A stretch of DNA of 64,000 nt from Rugamonas sp. A1-17 (lineage in GTDB: Bacteria > Pseudomonadota > Gammaproteobacteria > Burkholderiales > Burkholderiaceae_D), in assembly GCA_025548565.1 (NCBI GenBank), contig JAJLPB010000009.1:186001-250000 (forward strand), written 5' to 3'. The position numbers and the translations under genes were made by a program. Shown here piece after piece: positions 16,027 through 24,264 of the stretch (positions within the stretch are counted from its first letter, which is position 1; each line of letters begins with the position of its first letter). The notes below the pieces were generated by a model. It made no database searches. It was not told the origin of the DNA and saw only the letters and a list, made by a program, of their open reading frames with translations.

Positions 16027-18693
16027 TTACTTGAACTTGTAGCTGGCGGTCAGCTGCACATAGCGGCCGAGCTGGCTATGGTAGGAGGTGCCGTAGCCCT
16101 GCAGGTAGGCCAGCTGGCTGGCGTCCATCGGCGCTTCCTTGTTGGTCAGGTTCTGCACCGACAGCGACAGCTCCAGGTTGCGGAAGCCCTTGTAGCTGAC
16201 ATAGGCGCTGGCCGTCAGCCACGAGTGGACGTCGCACAGCTGCGGGTTCGCCGCCTCGAACGAGCAGGCCGTGTCCGGCGTGCTCTTGACCGAGTAGCCG
16301 CCCACGTAGTTCCAGTTGATGCTGGCGTCCCACGGGCCGCGATCCCAGGCCACGCCGGCGCGGCCGCGGTTCTTCGGCTGCAGGTAGTAGCCGACGTAGT
16401 CGACCGGATCGTTGCCGGGCACGTCGGTGCTCTTGTAGCTGTTCATGCGGTTGTAGCTGGCGCTCAGCGACACGCGGCCCCAGTCGCCCACGCTGAAGCT
16501 GCCGCGCGCGTCGACGTCCACGCCGCGCGTCTCGGTCGACGACAGGTTGGCGGTGATCAGGCTCAGGTGGTCGAGCTTGCCGCTGACCGGGTTGCGCACG
16601 ATGCGGTCGGCAAACTTGGCCTCGTTCTCCAGCAGATAGCTGGCGCTGATGGTGGACAGCTCGTCGCGCCGCTTGATGTTGTACGCGTCGACCGACAGCG
16701 ACCAGCCCGGCACAGGCTCGGCCACGAAGCCCACCGTCAGGCTCTTGGACTTCTCCGCCTTGATGTCGGGATTGGCGCCGGTGGTGAAAGCCACATAGCG
16801 TTCGCAATCGTCGTTACCGGCGCTGAACACCGGGCAGCGCTTGGGATCGAGCACCTTGGTATAGCCGTTGGTGTTCCCGGCGTGCAGCTCCGGCAGCGAC
16901 GGCGCGCGGAAGCCCTCGGCATAGGTGCTGCGCAAGGCCAGCTGCGGCAACGCGCTCCATTTGATGCCGGCCTTGGGCGTGAAGGCCGAGCCGAAGTCGC
17001 TGTAACGGTCGGACCGCGCGGCCAGGCTCAGCTCGACCGTCTTGAGCACCGGCGCCGACAATTCGCCATACGCGGCGGTCACGCTGCGCGAACCGTTGGA
17101 ACCGGTCATGCCGATCAGCTGGATCGAGCCGTCCGTGAACAGCTGGTCCGGCATGGCGTCGAATTTCTCGTGGCGGTACTCGGCGCCGATCGCGATCGAC
17201 AGCGGCCCGCCCGGCAGCGTGAACAGCTCGCGGTTGCCGTGCACGTCGACGCTGCTGGTGCTGGTGTCGGCGTGGTTGTTCAGCTCGGGATACAGGCGCG
17301 CCATCAGCGCCGGATCGTTGCCGCTCGGGTTGTGCAGCAGGAAGCTGTTGCGCACCAGGCCGTCCGCGTCGAGCACGTCGTTGATCAGCACCTTGTCCTG
17401 GATGTAGCCGTGGTAGCGCGTGTCGGTCAGCGAGCGCGAGAACATGGCCGCCGCTTCCACGTCCCACTTGCCCAGCGTGCCGCGCGCGCCCAACGTGCCG
17501 CGCATGTTGCGGCTCTCGCTGGCGATGGTGGTGGGCACGTCGTTGAACACATAGCGCACGCCCACCGTCTTGCCCCACTTGTTCTGCGGATGGCTGGCCG
17601 GCAGCAGCAGGTAGCTGATGGTGGTGCCCGGCGCGTTGCCGTACAGGCCGTACTTGTCGACCAGGTCGTTGGTGTAGGCGCCGTAGGAATTGGTGGCGTA
17701 GCTGTACATGCTGGACGCCTGGCGGCTGCGGCTGAGCGCGGCGTCGCCGAACATTTCCCAGCCCTGGCCCAGGTCGTAGGTCAGCGCGCTGTAGATGTTG
17801 TCGCGCTGGCTCTTCGATTGCAGCGTGACGGCGCTGGTGTTGTCGTTGATGCAGCGGCCGTTCAGCGGCGAACCGGCGTCCACCAGCGCCGGGCAGTCGC
17901 CGATGATGCCGAGGAAGCTGCCGCCGGTGGTGCCGGACGCGGTGTAGACGTTGCTGGAGAACGAGGAGCGGCGGTCGGCCAGGCCATAGCGGCGGAAGTC
18001 GGAATCCCTGGTGCGCGGGCGGGCGTTGACCAGCACCGGGCTGGTGTCGCGGTGGGACAGGCTCAGCAGCCAGTTGTAGCCGTCCTGCGCCAGCGTGCCC
18101 TTGCCGTAGGTCAGGCCGATGTCGCCGGTGTTGCCGTCGTGGTAGGCCGAGGTGCCGCCCGAGACCTTCAGCGCCAGCCCTTCGTAGTTCTTGCGCAGGA
18201 TGATGTTGATGACGCCGCCGATGGCGTCGGCGCCGTAGATCGCCGAGGCGCCGTCCAGCAGCACCTCGACGCGCTCGACGGCCTCGACCGGGATCGAATT
18301 GGTGTCGACGAACGAGGCCGAGCCGAAGCCGAATGGCGCCACGCGGCGGCCGTTGATCAGGGTCAGCGTGGAGCCCGCGCCCAGGCCGCGCAGCGAGATG
18401 CCGGCCGAACCGAAAGCCTGGCCCGGCGTGCCCTCCGACGTGTAGGCGCCGGCGTTACCGGCCGGCAGGTCGCGCAGCACGTCGCTGACGGTGGCGGCGC
18501 CGGAACGGGCGATCTGCTCGGCTGTGATAACCTGCACCGCCGACGCGGTTTCCGCATCGACGCGCTTGATGCGCGAGCCGGTGATTTCCACGCGCGGCGG
18601 CGCGTCGGCGCTGACCTGGGCGGCGGCGGTCAGGGGGGCGGCGCCGGCGCACAGCAAGGCGACGGCACGAACGATGGGACGAATTTGCAACAT
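16027..18693 (-). CDS. TonB-dependent outer-membrane receptor
   Basis: 888 aa: signal peptide (about 1-24, ending LTAAAQ), plug domain (about 45-165, with SGAATVSDVLRDLP and the landmark ASAIYGADAIGGVINIIL) and a 22-strand barrel ending in the aromatic-rich ASYKFK terminus. An N-terminal TonB box resembles VEITGSRI. Such receptors import siderophores, cobalamin, glycans or peptides using TonB energy. The family with this plug (iron-complex/oligosaccharide type, as found in xanthomonads and Massilia) often takes up plant glycans, but no substrate is fixed by context. I chose the ATG at 18693, which has GGAG 6 nt upstream and directly precedes the signal peptide. Confidence 0.9.
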   Translation of the reverse strand: MLQIRPIVRAVALLCAGAAPLTAAAQVSADAPPRVEITGSRIKRVDAETASAVQVITAEQIARSGAATVSDVLRDLPAGNAGAYTSEGTPGQAFGSAGISLRGLGAGSTLTLINGRRVAPFGFGSASFVDTNSIPVEAVERVEVLLDGASAIYGADAIGGVINIILRKNYEGLALKVSGGTSAYHDGNTGDIGLTYGKGTLAQDGYNWLLSLSHRDTSPVLVNARPRTRDSDFRRYGLADRRSSFSSNVYTASGTTGGSFLGIIGDCPALVDAGSPLNGRCINDNTSAVTLQSKSQRDNIYSALTYDLGQGWEMFGDAALSRSRQASSMYSYATNSYGAYTNDLVDKYGLYGNAPGTTISYLLLPASHPQNKWGKTVGVRYVFNDVPTTIASESRNMRGTLGARGTLGKWDVEAAAMFSRSLTDTRYHGYIQDKVLINDVLDADGLVRNSFLLHNPSGNDPALMARLYPELNNHADTSTSSVDVHGNRELFTLPGGPLSIAIGAEYRHEKFDAMPDQLFTDGSIQLIGMTGSNGSRSVTAAYGELSAPVLKTVELSLAARSDRYSDFGSAFTPKAGIKWSALPQLALRSTYAEGFRAPSLPELHAGNTNGYTKVLDPKRCPVFSAGNDDCERYVAFTTGANPDIKAEKSKSLTVGFVAEPVPGWSLSVDAYNIKRRDELSTISASYLLENEAKFADRIVRNPVSGKLDHLSLITANLSSTETRGVDVDARGSFSVGDWGRVSLSASYNRMNSYKSTDVPGNDPVDYVGYYLQPKNRGRAGVAWDRGPWDASINWNYVGGYSVKSTPDTACSFEAANPQLCDVHSWLTASAYVSYKGFRNLELSLSVQNLTNKEAPMDASQLAYLQGYGTSYHSQLGRYVQLTASYKFK

Positions 18694-18857
18694 GGACACT
18701 CCGTGACAGTTTGATGAAAGGACTTCAACTGACACGGAGTGTGTTTTGTCGCCGTGCTCAGGTCACGGACAGGACTGCTGTTTTTGTACCAAGCTGCTGG
18801 CATTCCCATGCCGCAGTGCAAACTGTGGGGCGCTGACCACGCCGGCGTTAGCGTTCA

Positions 18858-20492
18858 CTAGCGCACCGCGCCGCTCAGCGCCGGCCACTGCTTGCCGCGC
18901 GGCGGCCGCATCGCCGGCGCCGCCCCGCGCCCGCCGTCCTTGAGGCGGAACACGCTCACCAGCTGCGACAGCGTGGCGGCCTGGTCCTGCAAGCCCTGCG
19001 CGGCCGACGCGGCCTGCTGGACCAGCTCGGCGTTTTGCTGGGTCACGGTATCCATCTGCGAAATGGCCTGGTTGACCTGCTCGATGCCGGCGCTCTGCTC
19101 GCGGCTGGCATGGCTGATCTCGGCCATCACGCCGGCCATGCTCTGCACGCTTTCCAGCACCTCCTTCATTGTCGCGCCGGCCTCGGCCACAAGCTTGCTG
19201 CCGTTCTCCACCTGCCCGACCGATTCGCTGATCAGGTCCTTGATCTCCTTGGCCGACGCGGCCGAGCGCTGGGCCAGGTTGCGCACCTCGGTCGCCACCA
19301 CCGCGAAGCCACGGCCCTGCTCGCCGGCGCGGGCCGCCTCCACCGCCGCGTTCAGCGCCAGGATATTGGTCTGGAAGGCGATGCCATCGATGACGGCGAT
19401 GATGTCGGCGATCTTGCGAGACGAGGTGTTGATCGCGCCCATCGTGTCGACCACCTGCGCCACCACCGCGCTGCCCTTCTGCGCCACGCTCGCGGCCGAG
19501 CTGGCCAGCTGGTTGGCCTGGGCCGAGTTGTCGGCGTTGTGGCGCACGGTCGAGGTCAGCTCCTCCATCGAGGCGGCGGTCTCCTCCAGCGAACTGGCCT
19601 GCTGCTCGGTGCGCGACGACAGGTCCAGGTTGCCGGTGGCGATCTCGCCCGACGCATGGCTGATCACGCCGGTGGCGCCGCGCACCTCGCCGACGATCTT
19701 CTCCAGGTTGTCGCGCATGGTGCGCATGCCGTACAGCAGGCTGGTGGTGTCGCCGGCGCGGGTCTCGACCGTCACGCCCAGGTCGCCGGCGGCGATCTGG
19801 CTGACGATGTCGGTCGCGTAGTCCGGCTCGCCGCCCAGGCTGCGCGTGATCCAGCGCGTGATCATCAGGCCGCCGGTCGCGCCGAAGGCCACGCTGCCGA
19901 TCACCAGCCCCAGTATCCATACCCGCGACGAGGTGTAGCGGCGGTCGCCCTCGACCGCCTCCAGCTTGCCGCCGTCGGTGTAATAGTCGACCAGCTGGTC
20001 GACCTGGCCGCGCAGCGCGACGATCAGCTTGTTCGATTCGCCGCGGATCAGCGCGCGCGCTTGGTCGTCGTTGTTGGCGCGGGCGGCGGCGCGGATCTTG
20101 CCGTCCTCCTCCATGTAGCGCGCCCACATGTCGACGAACTTGCCGTACATGGCCTGCTCTTCGGGCGAGCTGGCCAGCACCACGAACTCGTCCTGCATTT
20201 TCTTCAGGTCGACCAGATCCTTGGCGATCACCTGGTCGTATTTGTCCATGTCAGCCACGTTGGACGAGATGATGTATTGCAGCTCGCGGGTGCGGATGCG
20301 CGCGATCTGCGACTTGATGTCCTCGATCACCCGGATGCTTGGCATCCAGCGGGAGGAAAACCGCTTGGACGTATTATTAACCTGAGCCAGTTCCCAGACG
20401 GACAAAGCCCCCACCAGCACGGTCAGCGCCAATACCGCGGAGAATGCCAGCCCCAGCTTTTGTCCTAGACGCAGTGAATTAAACCATTTCAT
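18858..20492 (-). CDS. Methyl-accepting chemotaxis protein
   Basis: 544 aa of the classic Tsr/Tar-like class: first membrane helix (about 12-34), periplasmic four-helix-bundle ligand domain with an EDIKSQIARIRTRELQY start (about 35-190), second membrane helix (about 192-214), HAMP (about 215-270) and signalling domain. The kinase-binding hairpin is complete (IDGIAFQTNILALNAAVEAA, then GEQGRGFAVVATEVR), and methylation helices flank it. There is no C-terminal NWETF-type CheR tether. The ligand is unknown. It is divergent from the dioxygenase gene at 20766, with a 273-bp AT-rich gap between them. Confidence 0.93.
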   Translation of the reverse strand: MKWFNSLRLGQKLGLAFSAVLALTVLVGALSVWELAQVNNTSKRFSSRWMPSIRVIEDIKSQIARIRTRELQYIISSNVADMDKYDQVIAKDLVDLKKMQDEFVVLASSPEEQAMYGKFVDMWARYMEEDGKIRAAARANNDDQARALIRGESNKLIVALRGQVDQLVDYYTDGGKLEAVEGDRRYTSSRVWILGLVIGSVAFGATGGLMITRWITRSLGGEPDYATDIVSQIAAGDLGVTVETRAGDTTSLLYGMRTMRDNLEKIVGEVRGATGVISHASGEIATGNLDLSSRTEQQASSLEETAASMEELTSTVRHNADNSAQANQLASSAASVAQKGSAVVAQVVDTMGAINTSSRKIADIIAVIDGIAFQTNILALNAAVEAARAGEQGRGFAVVATEVRNLAQRSAASAKEIKDLISESVGQVENGSKLVAEAGATMKEVLESVQSMAGVMAEISHASREQSAGIEQVNQAISQMDTVTQQNAELVQQAASAAQGLQDQAATLSQLVSVFRLKDGGRGAAPAMRPPRGKQWPALSGAVR

Positions 20493-20765
20493 TATGCTAG
20501 TCCCTCAACGTTTAATTTAATAGTAACTGGCCGCATTGCGGAAGTGGACGGCATTCATCATAGCGCAAGCGGAATCGGCCAAGCGCCGGGTATTTCGGCC
20601 TTGTAGACTATTCGCAACATATTGTTTTCAAAGCATTTATTAATATCAACAGAAGAAATAATAATTTCCTTGGCACATTAAAAACAACAGTAAACGGAAT
20701 AGCATGGACTTAGAATATTCGAACTTCTCGGAAGCAACATTCGATTTAATCAAAAAGGAATTCTT
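20493..20765. other. AT-rich divergent intergenic region
   Basis: This 273-bp gap between the chemotaxis receptor gene and the dioxygenase gene is much richer in A+T than the surroundings, especially 20600-20765. The low GC continues into the first 130 nt of the dioxygenase gene. A small open frame of 44 codons starts at 20704 and overlaps the dioxygenase start; I do not call it a gene. AAGGA at 20756-20760 is the dioxygenase ribosome site. No clear hairpin or operator was seen. Confidence 0.6.
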
Positions 20766-21761
20766 ATGCCCAGTTCATTCAATGCAATTAATAATGTCGC
20801 TATTACATCGGCGGATATCAACTGGGGAAGCGATTTAAATGCCATCTATGAAATATTAACCCGCCGTTTCAATGGATTTAATGAAAATGGCTTTTATGCC
20901 CACCCGGAAGAAGTGTCGCTGCGGGACGAATTGAGCGAGGTGGGCGCGCTGGGCAGGCTGACCCGGCAGCTGCGCGGACAGGGCACGAACGGCGTGGTGC
21001 TGGGCGGTCTCGGCCTGCAAGGTCTGAGCGAGGACCGCCGCAACGCCGCCCTGTACGCGCTGACGCTGATGCTGGGCTTCCCCACCTCCACCGACCAGCG
21101 CACCGGCCGCGTGGCGTGGGACGTCAAGTCGCGCCCCGAGGCCCACAGCACCACCCGCTTCACCACCTTTTCCGAGCGTGTCGGCAGCGCCGACATGCAC
21201 ACCGACTCATCGTTCTATCCGATGCCGGAGGAACAGTTCATCCTGTACGTGGTGCAGTCGGCCGACTGCCAGGGCGGCCACTCGCTGCTGATCGATGGCG
21301 AGGCCATCTACCAGACCCTGCAGCAAACGGCGGCCGGCCAGGCCGCCTACGAGCTGCTGAGCGAAACGCCGGTGCCGTTCCGCGTGCCGGCCGTGTACGC
21401 GGCCGGCGACGCCGCCGTCGAGCATTTCGTGGCGCCGGTGTTCGGCCCGCCGCGCCGCGACGGCGACCGCTTCACGCTGCGCTGGCGCTACGACGCGATC
21501 CAGAAAGGCCTGGCCGTGCGGCCCGACCTGAGCACGCCGGCGCTGGTGGACGCGCTGGCGCTGCTGAACGAGGTGGCCGAACACAGCGCGCCGCGCTTCA
21601 AGCAGCAGCTGCCCACCGACACCCTGCTGTGGGCCGACAACCACCGCGTGCTGCATGGCCGCACCACCTACACCGACGAACGCCGCCACCTGATCCGCAT
21701 CCGCATGTCGGACGTGCCCAACGCCGAGCGCATTGGCCCATCCGGCGTGGTGCGCGATTGA
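20766..21761 (+). CDS. TauD/TfdA-family Fe(II)/2-oxoglutarate-dependent dioxygenase
   Basis: 331 aa with the TauD/clavaminate-synthase-like facial triad: HTD in DMHTDSSFYPM (near residue 144) and the distal histidine in DNHRVLHGRTTYTD (near 297), with the 2-oxoglutarate-binding arginine in RRHLIRIRM (about 310). Such enzymes hydroxylate or desaturate small molecules. The members nearest in style act on amino-acid-derived secondary metabolites, but the substrate is not known. The first 45 codons are strikingly A+T-rich compared with the rest of the gene. The MFS exporter gene overlaps its stop (TTGA), so the two are translationally coupled, which suggests that the product or a related compound is exported. 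Confidence 0.85.
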   Translation: MPSSFNAINNVAITSADINWGSDLNAIYEILTRRFNGFNENGFYAHPEEVSLRDELSEVGALGRLTRQLRGQGTNGVVLGGLGLQGLSEDRRNAALYALTLMLGFPTSTDQRTGRVAWDVKSRPEAHSTTRFTTFSERVGSADMHTDSSFYPMPEEQFILYVVQSADCQGGHSLLIDGEAIYQTLQQTAAGQAAYELLSETPVPFRVPAVYAAGDAAVEHFVAPVFGPPRRDGDRFTLRWRYDAIQKGLAVRPDLSTPALVDALALLNEVAEHSAPRFKQQLPTDTLLWADNHRVLHGRTTYTDERRHLIRIRMSDVPNAERIGPSGVVRD

Positions 21762-23128
21762 GCGCGGGCGCCTGCGCCGCCGCCGAGGCGGGCCTGCCGC
21801 CGGCCGAGCGCGCCTGGGCCATGGTGTCGCTGATGACCGGCGTGGCGCTGGCCTCGCTGGACACGGCGATCGCCAACACCGCGCTGCCGTCAATGGCCGC
21901 GCAACTGCACGCCACGCCGGCCGCGTCGGTATGGATCGTCAACGCCTACCAGCTGGCGATGGTGGCCACGCTGCTGCCGTTCGCCGCGCTGGGCGAGATC
22001 GCCGGCTACCGCCGCGTCGCGCTCAGCGGGCTGGTGCTGTTCACGCTGGCCTCGCTGGGCTGCGCGCTGGCGTGGTCGCTGCCGGCGCTGGTCGCGGCGC
22101 GGCTGCTGCAGGGCCTGGGCGCGAGCGCGATGATGGCGGTGAGCACCGCGCTGATCCGGGCCATCTATCCACCCGAGCGCCAGGGCCAGGGCTTCGGCAC
22201 CAACGCGCTGGTGGTGGCGGTGGCGTTCGCGGTGGGGCCGACCGCGGCCTCGCTGATCCTGTCGCTGGCGTCGTGGCCGTGGCTGTTCGCGATCAATGTC
22301 CCATTGGGCTTGCTGGCGCTGGGCGCGGCCAGCCAGGCGCTGCCGCAGACCGCGCGCGCGTCGCACCGGCTCGACGCGCTGGCGGCGCTGTACAACGTCG
22401 GCGCCTTCGGCCTGACTATCCTGGCGCTGGGCGACGCCGCCCACGGCGCCGCGCCGCAACGCCTGCCGGCCGAGATCGCCGGCGCCGCGCTGTGCTGGGC
22501 GCTGCTGCTGCGCCGCCAGCGCGGCCACGCGGCGCCGCTGCTGCCGGTTGATTTGTTCCGCAAGCCGATGTTCGCGCTGTCCGCGCTGACGGCGTTCTGC
22601 ACCTTCGCCGTGCAGAGCCTGGCCTTCGTATCGCTGCCCTTCTTCTTCGAGCGCACGCTGGGCCGCTCGCCGATCGACACCGGCTTCCTGATCACGCCGT
22701 GGCCGGCGCTGGTTGCCGTGATGGGGCCGCTGGGCGGCTGGATGAGCGACCGCTACCCGGCAGGCACGCTGGGCGGCATCGGCCTGGCGGTTTTATGTGG
22801 AGGCATGCTGTTGCTGGCCGCGTTGCCGCCCGACGCCTCGGCGCTCGACATCGGCTGGCGCATGGCCTTGTGCGGCGTGGGCTTCGGCTTCTTCCAGGCG
22901 CCGAACATGAAAGCCATCATGGGCAGCGCACCGCGCGCGCGGGCCGGCAGCGCCAGCGGCATCGTCGCCACCGCCCGCCTCAGCGGCCAGGCCACCGGCG
23001 CGGCGCTGGTGGCCTACTGCTTCACGCTGTCCGATGCGCGCGGCACGGTGTACGCGCTGATGGTGGCGGCCGGCTTCGCGGCGGTGGGCGCTATTGTGAG
23101 CTTCTCGCGCCAGTTGTTGCGGGACTAA
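21758..23128 (+). CDS. MFS transporter (DHA2-like drug/metabolite exporter), TTG start
   Basis: 456 aa with about 14 membrane helices in the DHA2 (EmrB/QacA-like) pattern. Landmarks are LDTAIANTALPSM in the first helix (about 33-45), RLLQGLGASAMMAV in helix 4 and GPLGGWMSDRY in the second half. These proteins use the proton gradient to export drugs or natural products. The TTG at 21758 overlaps the dioxygenase stop (TTGA). The first ATG (21821) would begin at the end of the leader and is the alternative start. The stop overlaps that of the convergent AraC gene by 4 nt. Confidence 0.85.
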   Translation: MSAGACAAAEAGLPPAERAWAMVSLMTGVALASLDTAIANTALPSMAAQLHATPAASVWIVNAYQLAMVATLLPFAALGEIAGYRRVALSGLVLFTLASLGCALAWSLPALVAARLLQGLGASAMMAVSTALIRAIYPPERQGQGFGTNALVVAVAFAVGPTAASLILSLASWPWLFAINVPLGLLALGAASQALPQTARASHRLDALAALYNVGAFGLTILALGDAAHGAAPQRLPAEIAGAALCWALLLRRQRGHAAPLLPVDLFRKPMFALSALTAFCTFAVQSLAFVSLPFFFERTLGRSPIDTGFLITPWPALVAVMGPLGGWMSDRYPAGTLGGIGLAVLCGGMLLLAALPPDASALDIGWRMALCGVGFGFFQAPNMKAIMGSAPRARAGSASGIVATARLSGQATGAALVAYCFTLSDARGTVYALMVAAGFAAVGAIVSFSRQLLRD

Positions 23129-24024
23129 TTGCCGCGCTGCTGGCGGAACTTTGCCGGCGGCGTGCCAAAGTGGCGGCTGAAAGTGCGCGACAAATGGCTG
23201 GCGTCGTGGAAACCGCAGGCTTCGGCGATGTCGGCCATCGCCCGGCCGCCGGCCAGCAGCATGGTGCGCGCCTGCTCCAGCCGCATCTTCATCAGGTAGC
23301 GGTGCGGCGGCAGACCCAGCGCCAGGTGGAATTCGCGCGAGAAGTGCGCCTCGCTCATGCCGCACAGCGCGGCCAGGTCGCGGTTGCTGACGCCGGTGGC
23401 CAGGTTGGCGCCCATGTGGGTCAGCACGCGCCGCAGGCGTCCGCCGCCCAGCGTGCTGGACTGCGGCGCCGAAGCCGGCCGGCTGTAGTGCTCCAGCAGA
23501 TAACTCAGAAGCGCCACCATCAGGCCGTCGCAATACTGCGACTGCAGCGGCCCGGCCATGGCTTCGCCGTTGAGCATGCGGCGCACCAGCTCCATCACAT
23601 GGCGATCCGAGGTGAACTGTTGCGCGCCCAGGCTCAGCGGCGTTTCGCGCAGTCCGTTCAGGTTGTCGATCAGCGCGGCCGGCACGAACAGGTTGACGAT
23701 GTCGCAGCTGCTCAGCCGGCTCCACTGGCTGGCGCCGCTGGGCGGACAGATGCGGAAGCGCTCGGCCGCGATCACCCCGCCCCACACCGGCTGGCCGTGC
23801 AGCCAGATGCGGGCGTCGACCGGTTCCAGCATGATGGCGATGCGGTAGTCGTTGGGGTGCGAACTGATGGTCTGGATCATCGCGTCCGGCTGGTTGCTGG
23901 TCCAGCGCACGATCGATGCCTTCGAGCTCGGCAAGGGACCGATGCAGGTGTGCAGCGGCGTGTGGACACCGCTGCGCAGGAACCAGTCTTTCAACACTTC
24001 GGTATTGTCTATCGCGGTACCCAT
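23125..24024 (-). CDS. AraC-family transcriptional regulator
   Basis: 299 aa: an N-terminal cupin-like ligand domain (about 30-180) and a C-terminal double helix-turn-helix (about 195-295), with LAALCGMSEAHFSREFHLALG as the first and MADIAEACGFHDASHLSRTF as the second recognition helix region. It faces the dioxygenase-MFS pair tail to tail, with a 4-nt stop overlap. A regulator convergent with its targets is possible but less usual than divergent placement, so control of the pair is only an inference. Its own promoter lies in the gap before the ABC-F leader. Confidence 0.9.
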   Translation of the reverse strand: MGTAIDNTEVLKDWFLRSGVHTPLHTCIGPLPSSKASIVRWTSNQPDAMIQTISSHPNDYRIAIMLEPVDARIWLHGQPVWGGVIAAERFRICPPSGASQWSRLSSCDIVNLFVPAALIDNLNGLRETPLSLGAQQFTSDRHVMELVRRMLNGEAMAGPLQSQYCDGLMVALLSYLLEHYSRPASAPQSSTLGGGRLRRVLTHMGANLATGVSNRDLAALCGMSEAHFSREFHLALGLPPHRYLMKMRLEQARTMLLAGGRAMADIAEACGFHDASHLSRTFSRHFGTPPAKFRQQRGN

Positions 24025-24150
24025 GGGCTCGTCTCGGCAAATGGCTGAGCGCCGATTATCGAGCGCGGCAGTCTTGATGTCAAACCATCAATGCGTACCG
24101 TCTCGCCCCCGCGTGGCGCGCGCGCGTCGCCGTTTTCCGCTTTCCTGACA

Positions 24151-24156
24151 TATAAT
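24151..24156 (+). promoter_or_regulatory. -10 element of the ABC-F gene
   Basis: A perfect TATAAT, about 31 nt upstream of the leader peptide ATG. No good -35 hexamer is visible at 16-18 nt. A transcript from here would contain the leader peptide and both hairpins. Confidence 0.6.
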
Positions 24157-24186
24157 TCCCGCTCCACACATGAGGACCTCCCCGAA

Positions 24187-24204
24187 ATGAACACGCTCGC
24201 TTAA
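24187..24204 (+). CDS. Putative 5-residue leader peptide (MNTLA) of the ABC-F gene
   Basis: ATG-AAC-ACG-CTC-GCT-TAA, preceded by GAGGA 10 nt upstream. It lies 61 nt before the ABC-F start, and a hairpin begins 2 nt after its stop. Leader peptides of this kind control many antibiotic-resistance ABC-F and Erm genes by ribosome stalling; function here is inferred from position and structure. Confidence 0.5.
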   Translation: MNTLA

Positions 24205-24206
24205 TC

Positions 24207-24236
24207 GCCCTCTACGGGCACACGTCAGATCTGCCC
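24207..24236 (+). promoter_or_regulatory. Two mutually exclusive hairpins (attenuator-like leader)
   Basis: The segment GGGC(A) at 24216-24220 can pair either with GCCC at 24207-24210 (5-nt loop) or with TGCCC at 24232-24236 (11-nt loop). Both cannot form at once. The first arm begins 2 nt after the leader peptide stop, so a stalled ribosome would block it and favour the second hairpin. There is no T-run, so control of translation or Rho access is likelier than intrinsic termination. Confidence 0.5.
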
Positions 24237-24264
24237 CTTGATTCGATTTATCGCGAGCGTACTC

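Noticed and set aside
20704..20838. 44-codon open frame overlapping the dioxygenase start
   Set aside because: No ribosome site of its own, and it lies in AT-rich DNA where chance frames are common.
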